A stretch of 64,000 bases of DNA. It comes from Phytophthora quininea. Lineage: Eukaryota; Oomycota; Peronosporomycetes; Peronosporales; Peronosporaceae. A program made the translations under genes and the position numbers. A model generated the notes under the pieces. The model searched no databases. It was not told where the DNA came from and was given only the letters and a program-made list of their open reading frames with translations. The stretch is taken from positions 62,001-126,000 of the forward strand of contig JAAVTG010000621.1 in assembly GCA_011947345.1 (NCBI GenBank). Reading direction: 5' to 3'. Every line of letters starts with the position of its first letter. Position 1 is the first letter of the stretch. Below are positions 33,067 to 45,138 of the stretch, in pieces.

Positions 33067-34880
33067 TGATCACGATAAAAGCGCATCGATGATTTTGGGT
33101 CAATATCGAACATTTTTGGCATGTTGCAGCGTTTCTGTTTAGGCAACGAACTTTAAACAAAGCTGTGGTGGACGCTGAGTTAGTGGCGTTACTTTTGCGA
33201 ATCGTATTTCCTTTGAATATGGTGGAGTTCGATCATTTTGCAAGTTCCTACATCCATAATGGCCCCCCTACCAGGAAGACCGAACGTAAACCATTATATT
33301 GCGCGAATGCGTTAGTAGGGTAGACTATTCTTCTCGGTGTTGATGAGCGCGCATATCTATGACGGTGCTTCCATCGCGAGTAAATGGATCATATGCATTG
33401 GGTCGATGAGGGACAGGCGATTAGGTCGGGTACCCTCATTCTGGTTCTCGTCGTGTTAAGCACATCATGGACACAAAAATATGGATGACCCACTTTTCAC
33501 AAGGCAATGGACGATTGCAGACCGACGACATGACCATCAACGACACCACGGTGGAAGCGATAAATAAGTGATAAATGAATCGCTGATCAAATAAGTATCT
33601 GCGAACAGGGAATGATAATCTCGTAGTGATGCGGCACAATCAGCTCATGTTCTACAGATTGCAGTAAAAATAAAAGTGTTCAGGAAGAGGGGATTGGCTA
33701 GGAAAACGGCAAACGTTTACTCAAATATGAAATCACTAAAGTCACACTTATAAGATCCATACATTAAAACCCTATGTTTTCCTGTCTTTAATCCCGGAAG
33801 CTTAACAAGTTGTTTGTGGCAACATGTTTACAAAAAGAGCAGATGTGGTAAATAAAGGCTTTCACCATCACGTTCCTGAGACCCATCAAAGGCCACAACG
33901 ACGATGTCTGGGATAAACCACCCGTTGATAGTGTTGAGTGGTAATACCAACCATTAGTTCACTCCACAGCATTCAGCGATGACACTCCGTGCCGAGCTCC
34001 ATATTGGTCGCCGCGGCGCGCACGCAGGCCTTAGTGGCGGCGGAAAGTAGCTCTTCCGGGCCAGACACGCACAGCTAGAGGGTGCTAGCCGCCCCACCCG
34101 TCACCAAGTCCCATATTGCCCACCCGCACACCCTTAGTGACGGCGGATAGTACCTCTTCTGGCATGCACATGCACAGCCAGCAGGCGCAATGCAGTGCCA
34201 GATATCGCCTTACTGGTCCTGGGTTGCGTGCCGGCCGATGATAATGTGGCGCTCAAATCCCGAGAATGCTAATATTCTAAACCACTGGCTGCGACTATAG
34301 TTAAAAGTATTAGAGACCCAGGACGGTGCCTAGCATAAACATTCTGTGACACTGATAGCAGCATGTAAAATCCGAGCGGACGGTTAGTAGCTACAACTAC
34401 TATTCATAGTTGAGAAATCGGAGGACTACGTAATTGGATGCGCTAAAGACTTATTCTGATGGCATGGTAACATTCGACGAGTATTATAAATTCTAGACTA
34501 ACAAATACTGGAAAATGGTATGTGCTAAACATGTTTTCACTGTGCAAACAAAGCTGTGGATAGGCTATCGTGCTTGGGAGCTATTTACAAACATTTCTTG
34601 CATGCCACATCATGGACATGTCCATCCCGCTGGACGATAATTTGGCTAAGAACAATGCCTAACCAGGTGCTATGCGTGCCACACGTGCCATAGGGGTAGG
34701 ACCGTACTCAGGCGACATCGAGTTCATTCCTGACCCAACCAGTTTTGTGCCACGCCATGTCAGGTCTTTGATGGTAAATTTCGTCGAGCACAGCACACGC
34801 AGCTTCGCATCTTGTGAACGTCTCTGGTGAACGGCGAGTAGACGTACAGTGTTTGGCTCTCAACGACTGACAAGTTCATT
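33067..34880. other. 1.8 kb without recognisable genes
   Basis: Only short frames occur. An imperfect internal duplication is visible: a block near 33990-34080 (TTAGTGGCGGCGGAAAGTAG, CTCTTCCGGGCC) recurs diverged at 34085-34190 (TTAGTGACGGCGGATAGTAC, CTCTTCTGGCAT). No tRNA, TIR or conserved motif was seen. Confidence 0.4.
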
Positions 34881-34913
34881 TTGTGATTGCAAAGCAGGTG
34901 TGAAGGCCAAGAG

Positions 34914-35970
34914 ATGGAAGGAATAGCTGAAGGCGAAGTGGTTTCGAGTCGTAGTGCTACGCCGGATCCTGCTGTGACCTCCAACTGGGCCGTAGTGAAG
35001 ACAGGCTCGATAACGCCGCCGACGTCGGAGGACTACTCGACCTGGACGGTGGAGCAGCTCCACAAGGAATGCACGAGCCGTAATTTGCGGTTGAAGAGGA
35101 AGCCACGGAGGAGTGTATTCAGCGCCTCAAAGCCTTTGACGAGCTTCACTGGTCGCTGGTTACGGCAACGTTGGACTCGACTACCGTTCGATGGGCCTAC
35201 CCGGCGAAGAACGGCTGCGTCAGACTGCTGACGGTCCTATTCTCAAACATGTTTGCTCGATTCGCCGAGACCGGAAATAAGCCAACCTGCCGGCAGTTGG
35301 ACACCAGTGAGACGCATGCAAATTCGTCTTTCTGGCGTGATGTGGCTGAGGCGTTTAACGACAACAGGGCAAAGTACAACAAGTTACACAGTGATCACGG
35401 TGCGCTTTGAGAGTTTCGACCCTTCCAACACTGTTGTCCATGAGGTGGCAAGTTTGTATGGCGTGTGGAAATTTGCCAACCTGAAGTATGTGAAGGGAAC
35501 GACTCGCGTCTGGTGAGCACGGGGACGACTTCCTCAACTTTGTGACGGAGCACTCGATGTGTTTTGTCTTCGAGAGTGTCTTCAGTTGAAGCACAACCTG
35601 GCGCAGTTTGTGGAAGGCGGTATTTTCGAGGAAGACCAGTTCGACTCGCTGAAGCGCTCCTCGTCCAGCGTCGTTGAGAGCCCATCGCCTTCGGCGATGG
35701 GCTGAAGGTCGAGATCGTGGCGGCGATGAAGACGGTGACTGATAAGTTTTGTGGTAGTATGAACTCCAGTGCCGACGCGATAATGAAGATGCACCAGTTG
35801 ATTGAGCACGTGGAGAAGCGCATCGACTACGCCGCCGACAACGGGGAGCCATTGAGTCGTTGCAGAAGATCTTGGACCTGTATCGCGCGAAGTCGGTCGA
35901 GTTGGAGGTAGATCTCTGCGAGCAATCCAAAGGCCATTTCCACTCGAATGTGGAGCTGGCTGAGAAATGA
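34914..35970 (+). pseudogene. SAP-domain-like oomycete repeat-family protein, decayed
   Basis: The start is MEGIAEGEVVSS at 34914. A SAP-like helix pair follows (TWTVEQLHKECTSRNLRLKR). After frame changes come LTVLFSNMFARFAETGNK, SFWRDVAEAFNDNRAKYN and, near 35580, LKHNLAQFVEGGIFEEDQF, then VEIVAAMKTVTDKFCGSMN and a coiled-coil-like IEHVEKRIDYAADNGEP. At least four frame changes. I recall a large family of similar SAP-start proteins in Phytophthora, but function is unknown. A hairpin with 11-bp arms (35679-35703) lies inside it. Confidence 0.5.
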
Positions 35971-36644
35971 ATTGCAGGCATCATGGCTTGCCGTCTCTGT
36001 TTGTGGTTTCGTGAACGAAATCAACGGTGTGTTGCTGTTCCTGTACGCATTACCGCCCACCAAGTACAGCCTTTTCGGGAACACGTCAGCAAGACTAGAG
36101 ATCCCCCTACTTCTGGTATACCACAGTATCACCCACTCCGCGAGGACACGCACTTGTGATCGCCACGAATCGGCTGTGGTGGTCCACACAAGCCTGGACA
36201 TATACTCCATGGCACTGGTAATGTCCATAGAAAAATGATGCCACGCATTTCACTTCGCCACGGCGCGGTACTTGTATTTGGCAGAGCCACCCATCGATAA
36301 CTCCAACGCAGCCCCAACAATATCGTTTCCTCTCCTGGCCTAGATTTGCTTGCTGCCGACTGTCGCTGTTCCATCTTCATGATAAGGAACTATAGCTGTA
36401 GCTCATCACGTGATTCAATCGCATCCATGACAGCATGAATACAGGCATAAAACCCCGAAGAGCTTGCCCCAGATAGCATATGGACTGGGTGGTAGGAGTA
36501 CCAAGCTAACCAAGACACACAGAGCTGGACTTTGTTGACCGGCGTCAGAGGTGTTGCCCCCGTTCGCCAGCGAGATTGTGCTTCGTCAACGTGCAGGCTT
36601 GGCTCCAGCAGATCGACCAGCTTCTCGAAAGATCGGAAAGACAT
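35840..36644 (-). pseudogene. PIF/Harbinger-type DDE_Tnp_4 transposase, decayed
   Basis: Three minus-strand fragments in order: 36644-36390 (TPVNKVQLCVSWLAWYSYHP, SGFYACIHAVMDAI), 36380-36129 (SEMRGIIFLWTLPVPWSICPG) and 36228-35827 (FPKRLYLVGGNAYRNSNTPL, then LSQLHIRVEMAFGLL). These match the order of the Harbinger transposase core, with YLVGxxAY and the RIEMAFG acidic motif near the end. Frame changes separate them. The 3' end meets the tail of the SAP-like pseudogene on the other strand. No TIR or 3-bp TSD was identified. Confidence 0.75.
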
Positions 36645-37755
36645 CCGATAGTACTGCCAAAACTATCCTTCATTCAGCAGCACTTGGGGGTGGTGCTCCC
36701 AGTTGAGCCTGGTCTTCTCGTCGCTACACACAAAGAACAGCACCATGAGCTGCAGACCGAAGACAATAGCAGTCGCTTCGTTCTGAATATTGGCGCGAAA
36801 ATATTGGAACGAGCGCGTACAACGAAAACTACCCCGTTGTGCTGCATTTTTTCAGTCGCGGCGCATGACACAACATGTTGCCAAGGCACTTTCGTTGTGA
36901 CCACAGCGACGAACAACCCTAATATATTTGTCGATGCAGAGTCTCGAACAGCTAGGCAAACAATCTGCGTGCACACAAATCAAGAAGACATTTTTCAATG
37001 TTAACGTTACATAGATTAATGCAAATATTATAAGGGAGCGCTTGCTGGGTAGCTGGAGAATGTAGAACTACATTGAAAGTTAATTCAACTACCTCATCTT
37101 ATGTCCGTTACCGAAGTGTCCTAGTGAAGTCTTAGCCCCGACGATTACCAGTAATCGCAGCCTTTGCAAACCGCGATCTTGTAACCACCGACATATGGGT
37201 TTCTAAAATACCTCGCAATTGTTTATTGAATTAGATGTTTTCATTGCGAGCACTCTGCACATCAGTTTGATATTAACGTACAAACGTTCAAACTCAGCAG
37301 CCTTGTCCACATCGGAGTTCCTGTCCGTTGTAATTCAGTAGCTCCCTCCTTCAACAATAGCTCCAATTGCTTCCTTTTCGATTTGGTGCGTAGACTGTTT
37401 CGTATTTACTTCAAAACCAGACAGTGAAGAGCTCGCTGTCCGAAAATATCTTTTGATCGCAAAACCTAGTCGTATATTTGCTGAGCCACGTGGCTATTTC
37501 CTCACGCAGGTGAAGCGAATAATTACGTGCACCAGCATCACGTGGCTATTTGAGCCCTCAGAAGCGAGTTATCAAAAGTTCAGACATCTTTAGCCATGCT
37601 CTCTCTCTCTATCCCGTCCACAGGGAAAACAACACCTTACACCAACAGAAGCAAGCAGAATGCATAAAAACTATTAACTATAAACATTTTTTCAGATTTG
37701 ACACACGTTAAAAAACTTTCAAAAGCTACGCGTCTCTTGGTGGTCATATTTCCGA
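36645..37755. other. 1.1 kb intergenic DNA before DNAAF11
   Basis: AT-rich and without convincing frames. The first 300 bp may hold the decayed N-terminus of the Harbinger gene. The last 100 bp before DNAAF11 is expected to contain its promoter, but no clear initiator match was found. Confidence 0.4.
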
Positions 37756-39356
37756 TTGCTTCCGATGCCGCGCATTACAGTCGAACTGCTGCGCAAGCGG
37801 GCGGAGCACAATGACGGGCTCATCTCTACCCTGGAGGAGATCTCACTCCACCAGGAGGAGCTCGAGAAGATCGAGGTGATCGGCACGCTGTGTCGTAAGT
37901 TGCAGATCCTGTACCTGCAGAACAACATCATCGAGCGGATTGAAGACCTGACGCACATGAAAGAATTACGGTACCTGAACTTGGCTCTTAACAACATCAG
38001 CAAAATCGAAGGCCTGCAGAGCTGCGAGTTCCTCAACAAACTCGACCTCACCGTCAACTTCGTCGACTTTGACACATTGGAGGAGAGCATCGTACGTGTC
38101 GATAAAAACGAAAAACTCAAATTGATAATCCCTACTTACTTTTGTATTTGTCTGAGGCAGGATCACTTGAAGCCTCTGCGGCACCTCCGGGAGCTCTACA
38201 TGCTCGGCAATCCGTGCCAAGCCAACTGGGAGACTGGATTCCGCGAGTACGTGATTGCTTCTTTGCCTCAACTGGAAATCTTGGACGGCAAAGAGATCCA
38301 ACGCAGTGACCGCATCAAGGCACTCCAAGTTTATCGAGAGCGCACCAAATACCTTCGTCGAGAAGCCCAGAAAATACTCACCAAGAAGGCAGCTGAGCAG
38401 GTCGAGAAGATGGCGGCGATGCAATCTCACGACGAATCGGTGATTGAAGTGGTGGGCGGTGAAGCAACAGACATTTCAAACGACGATATTGACAAGAAGA
38501 CCAAGAAAAATCCGTCATGGCGTCGGCGGAGAAAGTGCCGTATACGCCGCATACACGACGCGAGATGTACCTGGAGATGGCCGAGCAAAAGAGGAGGAGG
38601 AAGCTCGACGTCGCGAAAATCAACCAAAAGAGCGAAATCTCGAGGCTGAGCACGAAGAAGCGCTTCAGCACGCTCGATCCCAGGAGGAGCGCGCTGATGG
38701 ATCGGTTCGGCAGTGCAACGAAGGCAAGTGGGAGTTCCGCTTGACCGATGAAGTCCTGGACATCGTCCTGGAGGTGGATCTCCCACGCTTTCTAGACACC
38801 TCGCTGGTAGATGTCGACGTGCACCCGTCGTACGTCTCGATTGTAGCCAAGAACAAGGTGCTCCGTCTCAAGTTCCCCGAGCTCGTGCATTCCGACGCTG
38901 GCAAAGCCGAGAGGTCAAAAACCACGGGAACTCTGCGGTTGACGTTGCCTAAGGCCCACGTTACACCCACAGCAGTTGCGAGCCAAGTTATACCGCGAAG
39001 AGCAGCAGATCAAGCTGACAAAAGACAAACAACGGAAGAAGACGAGCTCGACTGGAAGGGTCTTTCAACCACGAACAAAACTTTCCGACGAGGTACGACT
39101 TTGCAACCTGCTGAAGCTTTTAGCGCTTCACGAATTCACATTTCGTTTCTTGTTGTTGCAGCTGTTGGAAGCTGCCAGCAGTGCACCGTCGAACCAGCGT
39201 CGCGGTGGAGTAGTAAAAGTTCGTGGGCTGGTAAAGGGGAACGAGAATGGCGACAACAACGCTCCTCGCAAGCTGCAAATGACCCCGCTTGTGACGAAAA
39301 CCCATGTCGAGGGCCCCGAGGCAGAGGACGAAGACGCCCCACCATTAATCTTCTAG
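37756..39356 (+). CDS. Dynein axonemal assembly factor 11 (LRRC6/TilB homologue), with apparent frameshifts
   Basis: A cytoplasmic factor that helps preassemble axonemal dynein arms, needed for motile flagella and hence zoospores. The N-terminus has SDS22-type leucine-rich repeats (LQILYLQNNIIERIEDL, LRYLNLALNNISKIEGL) and an LRR cap ending LPQLEILDGKEI and RIKALQ. Downstream is a charged helix, a CS-like domain (LPRFLDTSLVDVDVHPSYV, TTGTLRLTLPKAHVTP) and the C-terminal DEDAPPLIF, matching the DDVPPLI tail of animal LRRC6. Introns: 38092-38160 (69 bp, open in frame) and 39093-39161 (69 bp). Frame changes near 38505 and 38590 are each restored by one extra A in a poly-A run; a third lies near 38965. 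Start is the ATG at 37756. Confidence 0.9.
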
Positions 39357-39656
39357 CCTGCTGCATGATAAAAAAACGCAAAGTTTTAGGTTGTGGGCTT
39401 TCCAGCATCTCTACCATTTGTCAGTCGATGCTGGCTGATGCTTGTGGTGCTGTTCATGAGTATTGATCCTAGCTCGGAAGAAACCTGAAGTTTGACTGCG
39501 TAGTCCTCTCCCAATGCAGGGAACCTCAACACCCATAAACGTGGCGCCAGTCGTCTGTCTGGTCCATAGCAACCAGTCGGGAAGTTGCCACATCGAGTCC
39601 ACCTGTGCTGGCCTAGCGGCAGCGCTTCGTACGTGTATTGCCATCGCCGACTTGCC

Positions 39657-41778
39657 ATGTCCAAACCTGAAGATCGAGAAATTCGGTTGGATTTGCCGCC
39701 CAGCACGCCGCGATCGCCGACGGGAGACTACCTGCACCTCAGCGGCATCACGTCGCTGTCGATTCCGCAACCTGGAGACAGCAATGCCCCCGGATGGGTC
39801 AACGAAATGAACTTCATTCGTGCCGATACGCCCAGCCAACTGCGCCAACGATTCATCCAGATCCAAGTCACGGATCGCCGCTTCAAGGAGCCGTCATGGA
39901 TGCACCCCAACATTGGCGGCGAGGCGCAGTTCGTGCAAGGAAGTGCGGCCGAGATCGCAGCAATCGGCGCTGAGCTCGAGGCCAACAAAACCAAGAACAA
40001 GCTGGGCGAGTGGAACTCGACCTCCATCAGCGGCAACGCCATTTTGTCTAGCGTGTTGTTTTCGGCGGGTCAAACCATTGCCAAGGCGGGGAAATTGGCG
40101 CCGGTCACGCAGTTCTTCGTGGTGCTTGTGGTATACTGTCTCCGTTGGGTGTTTGAGGAAGTAATGAGTGCGGTTCCATTGAACGGCGGGTTTTACACTG
40201 CCATGCTCAACTCAGCATCGAAAAAGTCGCTGCTGTAGCGGCAATCTTCTCGGTCTTGAGTTACATCAGCACGGCGGTGGTGAATGGCACCTCTGCGATG
40301 AACTACGTGAACGAATCGCTCGTGGGGCTGCCAGTCATGGTGTGCACGATTGTGCTGCTGGGTTTGTTCGCGTTGCTGTGTTTGATGGGCATCGCCGAGA
40401 GCGCGTTTGTAGCGCTGGTTTTCTTCACGTTCCACACGTTCACGCTCACGTTGCTGGCCATTTTCAGTATCATCTACATCGTGCAACACCCGTCCGTGTT
40501 CGTGGACAACATGAGCACGTCGTTGCCGGACGTGTCCATTTTCGGTGTTACAGAAAGCAGCAACGTGTTCATGGCGCTGTTCCTGGGCTATGGCACGGCG
40601 ATGCTAGGTGTCACGGGTTTCGAGAGTTCTTCACAGTACGTGGAAGAGCAAGCTGCGGGTATGTTCCCAAAGACTCTGCGCAACATGTGGGTCATGTCGA
40701 GCGCTTTCAACGTGGCGTATTCGTTCTTGGCGCTTGCTGTTGTGCCGCTTGACACGATTATCTCCAACCAGTCAACTTTACTCTCCTACATGGGGCGACT
40801 GAGTGGTGGTCGATGGCTCGAGGTCCTTGTGGCTATCGACGCGTTTGGAGTTCTCGCCGGCGCGGTGTTGACAGCTTACGTCGGTATCAACGGACTATTT
40901 CAGCGTCTCGCAATTGATCGCGTACTTCCCAGCGTCCTACTTCGGCAAAATTCTTGCCGTGGCACAACACACTTTATTATCCTGACGTTTTTATCGTGTG
41001 CTCAAGTATCGTGTTCATCGTGGATGCCCAAGTGAATATCCTCTCGGGCGTGTTTGCACTGGCATTTTTGTGTGTCCTGACGTCTTTCACCGTCGCGTGC
41101 GTGTTGCTCAAGATTTGGCGTGACAAGATTCCTCGAGAGCGAACGGCGTCGTGGGTTAACGTGGGCTTTTGCTTAGGGATGCTGGTGCTGGGTATTCTTG
41201 CCAACGCGTTTTCGGACACAACGGCGCTCGCGTATTTCTTCGTCTACTTCTTTGTCTTCTTCTCCGTGATCCTGCTGATGCTGACCCGCATCAGCGTTCT
41301 GAAAGGGTTACTCTACGTTTCGCGGATGCTTATTGTTCACTTCCGAGGAGAACAAACAGCTCAGATTTCGACGCTTGGCCAAGCGTTCATGGGCAGCGTG
41401 ATGATCGCTAAAACGATCGAAAAGGTGAAGAACACACCCGTGGTGTTCTTCTGCAAGGTGGCCAATCTACCAAAGATCAACGAAGCGGTGTCATACGTCA
41501 TGCAGAACGAGCACACGTATTGCCTGCGACTAGTACACGTATGCGAGCCGGACGCTCCCGTTCCGCACGAGTTCGAGGACATTGTGAATCTGTTCGACCA
41601 CATTTACCCCTCCATCAAGATCGACTTTATCGCGGTGACGGGGACGTTCGACCCAGCGATGGTGCAGTGGCTTTCCAACGCGATGGCCGTCCCTGTAAAC
41701 ATGATGTTCATGCGCCAACCTGCAGACGAAAACATTCATCGCGTATCGGCTCTAGGTGTGCGTGTTATCACCGACTAA
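39657..41778 (+). CDS. APC-superfamily amino-acid permease, divergent paralogue 1, two apparent frameshifts
   Basis: A plasma-membrane amino-acid/polyamine/organocation transporter. Start ATG 39657 (MSKPEDREIRLDLPPS), a ~120-residue cytosolic N-terminus, then TM1 with SISGNAILSSVLFSAGQTI and about 12 TM segments (LGVTGFESSSQYVEEQAAGM between TM6 and TM7), followed by a soluble C-terminal domain of about 130 residues ending VRVITD. Frame breaks at about 40225 (one base short in TCGCTGCTG) and about 40992 (one T short in CGTTTTTATCG) are each restored by one base. It is clearly more diverged than the other four paralogues: GNAI instead of GNDI in TM1 and FDPAMVQWLS instead of FGPAMIEWLS. Confidence 0.85.
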
Positions 41779-42163
41779 GGTCCGCATTTTGGCATATCTG
41801 GTAGTGCACGTGTGAAGGAGATAAAGAACCAAGACACGGTTTTTCCGCCTCTGTGAAAACATCCCGCAATCCCTGTTGAAGCGAACTGATACCGTCCGTC
41901 AACAGACTGTCAAGACATGATGCCAGGCAAAGCCCATGATAAAAAGTCAGCAAAAACAATCCGCTGTCCGTGAACTGAAGCAGCAAGCATTTCGCTTGAG
42001 TATTTGGCCCGACATCCGGTTCGGACGAATGACCAGCTTGGCCGTCAGTGATGGGCACCGGACCATTTCTCCTGCGATGGCGGACGCCAGTGGCTGCAAG
42101 AAGCGATCCATTCCAAATTATCGCGCGAACCGCACGCTGTCGTAGAGCTCGCTCCTCACAGAG
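41779..42163 (+). promoter_or_regulatory. Intergenic region with initiator before hydrolase 1
   Basis: 385 bp with no gene. TCCATTCC at 42107-42114 contains CCATTCC, which fits the oomycete initiator YCAYTYY, 50 bp upstream of the hydrolase ATG. Confidence 0.45.
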
Positions 42164-43720
42164 ATGTCTTCGCTACTGCTTCTCGTCGCGGCATTGCTGG
42201 CACTGGTCGGTAATGGAAATGCCGCCACGAACCCACCGGGTTGGCCATCTCTGCACTTTGACTTCACGCTCAAACGCAGCACCGTTAAAGTTTATGGACA
42301 GTCGGCATTCGCTGTGATCGCCAACCCCAACGTATCGCCCGACTCGACCAGTGTACTCTACGATGCCTTCGCGGCTTTCAAGGGAGACAAGACGAGCTTC
42401 AGCTACTCACTCGTGGATGGAATCGCCTCCGTGTCTGAGAATAACAGTGCTCATTGCCTGGACTCGGATGCACTACCGCCGATCAATGGCATTGCGGCTG
42501 CGCTAAACGAGGCAACGGCAATTTCAAGTACGCCAACAAGCGGCAGCTCCATCGAGTGTTCGAGCGGGAAGTTATTGAAGGCTTCGGTCGAGGATTTCGA
42601 GTTTATCGTGTGTTACTTGGGGTCGTCGGGTTTCACGATGCACGGTAGCGATATGGACATCAACGTGAAATTCCTGGAGAACCGTCAAGAGATTTTGGTA
42701 CCAACAGTGAAGACGAATTCGCCAAAGGAGTGTGTGGCGGTGGCTTCGTCGAGTTCGTTGACATCACTCGGAAGCGCGTTGCTGACTGGGAAACCAATTG
42801 ACTCTGTCGTTGGGAGGAAGTTGGAAGCTGCGTTCGATATCTCGGGTCTTTTGGACCCTCATTCATCAACATGTAAATGCCGGTCTACTCCGCGTCCATG
42901 TGTCTTTATCCACGGCTTGGGAGTCAGGACCGAAGAGCCTGACAACCTCGACAATTATTCAGATTATTGGGGAAATTTGACCGACCACGCGCCGTGCTGC
43001 AGCTCTATGAAGTTCGCAGCCCTCAATACGGTTAACAACTCTTGGACGGACGACCTCCAGCAACAGAAAGTATGCGACCGAGTTCTTGCAGTGAGCGAGA
43101 GCAGTCGCGGCAACATTGTTTCGGACACGATCATCATCACACACTCGATGGGCGGACTGATGCTGGCAGGCGCAATCGCAACGGAGAAATGCAGTCTTGA
43201 CGAGAGCTCGTCGTGGGTCGCGATATCGTCCCCTATGAAAGGCAGCATGGCCTCAGACTACTTCCAGAAATCGTGCAAGGGCGATACCAATATCGTTTAC
43301 GAGAAGTTTGTCAACAGCACGGGTCTTTGTCCCGCAGACGACGGCATTATGTCTCTTGCATACGAAGGTGAAAGCTACGCCAGTGTGGGGCTGATGAAAG
43401 CATACAAGGCGGCACAGCAGGTGTATCGCGACACAGTGTACGCCCTCATGTGCAGCAACGGGTTCTCGGGACTACCATCGGACCGTCAATGGTCCTACTG
43501 GGTGTTGGGCTCTACCGTTCCGCACAAGTCGAAACAAAATGACGGCATGGTAGAATTCACGAGCTGCGCTAGCGGGTTTCCGAAGGCCAACTTTGGGAAT
43601 TCCTACAAGAATCGATTTTACGTGACCAAGCTCAACCATGGAGACATGGCGTTCCGAAATGGCGATGCAGCTCTCGTAAAGTCCAAGATGCCTGTGAAGT
43701 GGTTCGAATGTCTGCTTTAG
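42164..43720 (+). CDS. Secreted alpha/beta-hydrolase (lipase-like), paralogue 1
   Basis: 518 residues, one uninterrupted frame. A signal peptide covers about residues 1-20 (LLLLVAALLALVG, cleavage near NGNA/ATN), so the protein is probably extracellular. The oxyanion-loop segment FIHGLG is at 248-253, the nucleophile elbow THSMGG at 326-331 (Ser328; Thr replaces the first Gly of GxSxG), a candidate acid Asp460 in NDGMVE and a candidate His492 in LNHGDMAF. Many cysteines and NxS/T sites suit a secreted glycoprotein. Substrate is unknown; esterase, lipase or a non-catalytic surface protein are all possible. A close paralogue lies 1.8 kb downstream on the same strand. Confidence 0.8.
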   Translation: MSSLLLLVAALLALVGNGNAATNPPGWPSLHFDFTLKRSTVKVYGQSAFAVIANPNVSPDSTSVLYDAFAAFKGDKTSFSYSLVDGIASVSENNSAHCLDSDALPPINGIAAALNEATAISSTPTSGSSIECSSGKLLKASVEDFEFIVCYLGSSGFTMHGSDMDINVKFLENRQEILVPTVKTNSPKECVAVASSSSLTSLGSALLTGKPIDSVVGRKLEAAFDISGLLDPHSSTCKCRSTPRPCVFIHGLGVRTEEPDNLDNYSDYWGNLTDHAPCCSSMKFAALNTVNNSWTDDLQQQKVCDRVLAVSESSRGNIVSDTIIITHSMGGLMLAGAIATEKCSLDESSSWVAISSPMKGSMASDYFQKSCKGDTNIVYEKFVNSTGLCPADDGIMSLAYEGESYASVGLMKAYKAAQQVYRDTVYALMCSNGFSGLPSDRQWSYWVLGSTVPHKSKQNDGMVEFTSCASGFPKANFGNSYKNRFYVTKLNHGDMAFRNGDAALVKSKMPVKWFECLL

Positions 43721-43916
43721 CTCGGAAGGAACACAGACATAAATATTAGCAGCTTTTCGACTCCGCAACCATCGCGTTTTCCATTTTTAGTTTACTGAGA
43801 CTTGTCCATGTAGTGTTTTCAACAATATACAGAAGCGCTCGCTTCGTTCATAGCTATCTCGCAGCGCTGTAGGCTTTAGGCTTCTCGCATTCCTCACAGC
43901 AAGAGCTTCATTCTTT

Positions 43917-45018
43917 TCACGATGTGGTGTCAGTTACCGACAGCGAGCGCTTCAAAGCAAGCGGGCGCTGGGAGCACGTCTCCACGTCGCAAGGGCTCTC
44001 CTCACCTTTCCAGCCTTTCGTGCTCACCACGCAGTCATCAATCCAGGCCGTCGACTGCTCGACGAAGGCGTCGTCATTAGCAGGAGATTCCTCCCCACTC
44101 TGGAAGAGGATCTCGGCGTCGATCTCGACTTTGAGCGGTACGAACTGCGCACTTTCAGGCACTTCTGGCTCGCATTCAGAGCTTTCACACGTCTCGTTGG
44201 GGAACATGCTCACCAACTCAATCAAACCAATGGGCAGAGCACTCGTCTCGATGAATGGGGCCGAGTACGCTGCCAGCACGTGTCTTGCGGCATCTAAACA
44301 GACAGTAAAGTCATGAGTCATCACTGCAAAAGTACAGCAATAAGAAGTTTTCAAGCACCTTTCAAGGTCCTCAGCGGCGTCTCGAGCACTGTCCACCAGG
44401 GTCGTCCCTCTTTCGTCATGGTGTGACTCGGGACCGTTCCGTCGAACAGTCCAGCCGCATAGACGGCCGCCTTGGCCATCACCTGGGCGTCCACGATCAG
44501 ACACGCCCAGGTGTTGGCGCTGTCATTTAAAAGCTCCAGGCCGCTTGCTGGAGCTTCTGGCGTTGCTGTGGGGGCAGCAGCGCAGCGACAGCGTCCACTT
44601 CTCGCCCCACAAAGGCGAACGAATGGTCCACCTCCAGCTCGAAGCTCAGTGCCAGTAGCACGTCTCCCTCTAGCTGTAATAGTCTCTCCTCCATCTCCTT
44701 CTGTCCTCCCAATGCCGTCGCTAGTCGTGAAACCGTCACTTGGTCACTGTCCTCCTCGGTCTTGGAGGACACCAGCACGCAGGCGGCGGCCACCAGCCTC
44801 TCGTTGTACTGCGTCAGCGACCGCCGCATGAAGAAGCGGTGCAGAAACATGCAGGCGGCGCGCTGGGCGGCCAGCGAGAGCCGCAGCGACCCGCCCATCC
44901 GCCCAATGAGGCGGCAGGCGGCGCTGCGCCGCAGCAGCTCCGCGTCCAGCGCCACGCCGTCGCTCTGGGACGGAGTGCGACGCAGCTCGGAGGCGGAGAA
45001 CAGCCAGTCGGACGCCAT
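43917..45018 (-). CDS. Cyclin-box protein (transcriptional cyclin K/T-like)
   Basis: Start ATG 45018 (MASDWLFSASELRRTPSQSD), matching the W-x-F..EL..TPS..DG opening of cyclins K and T. The first cyclin box includes FLHRFFMRRSLTQYNERL and LVSSKTEED. The second box includes LQLEGDVLLALSFELEVDH and QAAWSFLNDSANTWACL, the latter restored by one T in the run at 44528-44531. A 65-bp intron (44358-44294) joins TLK to DAARHVLAAYSA. The tail is acidic and ends at 43917. Such cyclins activate CDK9/12-type kinases that phosphorylate the RNA polymerase II tail; that partner is inferred from family. The N-terminal extension above 45018 is not used because ATG 45018 fits family length. Confidence 0.8.
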
Positions 45019-45138
45019 GGGGGCGCGCAGCCGACAGCAAGAGGCAGGCAGGAAGAAGGACGTGGAGGGCCTTGGGACTTGGTTTTTCTTTCTTGGCGAA
45101 GACGGAACTGGATGGCTGAGAATTCGAAACACTTGACA

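Noticed and set aside
35679..35703. Eleven-base-pair hairpin as an RNA gene or terminator
   Set aside because: It lies inside a decayed coding region and has no promoter or T-run context; probably a family-specific coding palindrome.
38092..38160. In-frame coding segment inside DNAAF11
   Set aside because: It has GT..AG borders, interrupts an LRR that joins perfectly when removed, and its length is a multiple of three only by chance.
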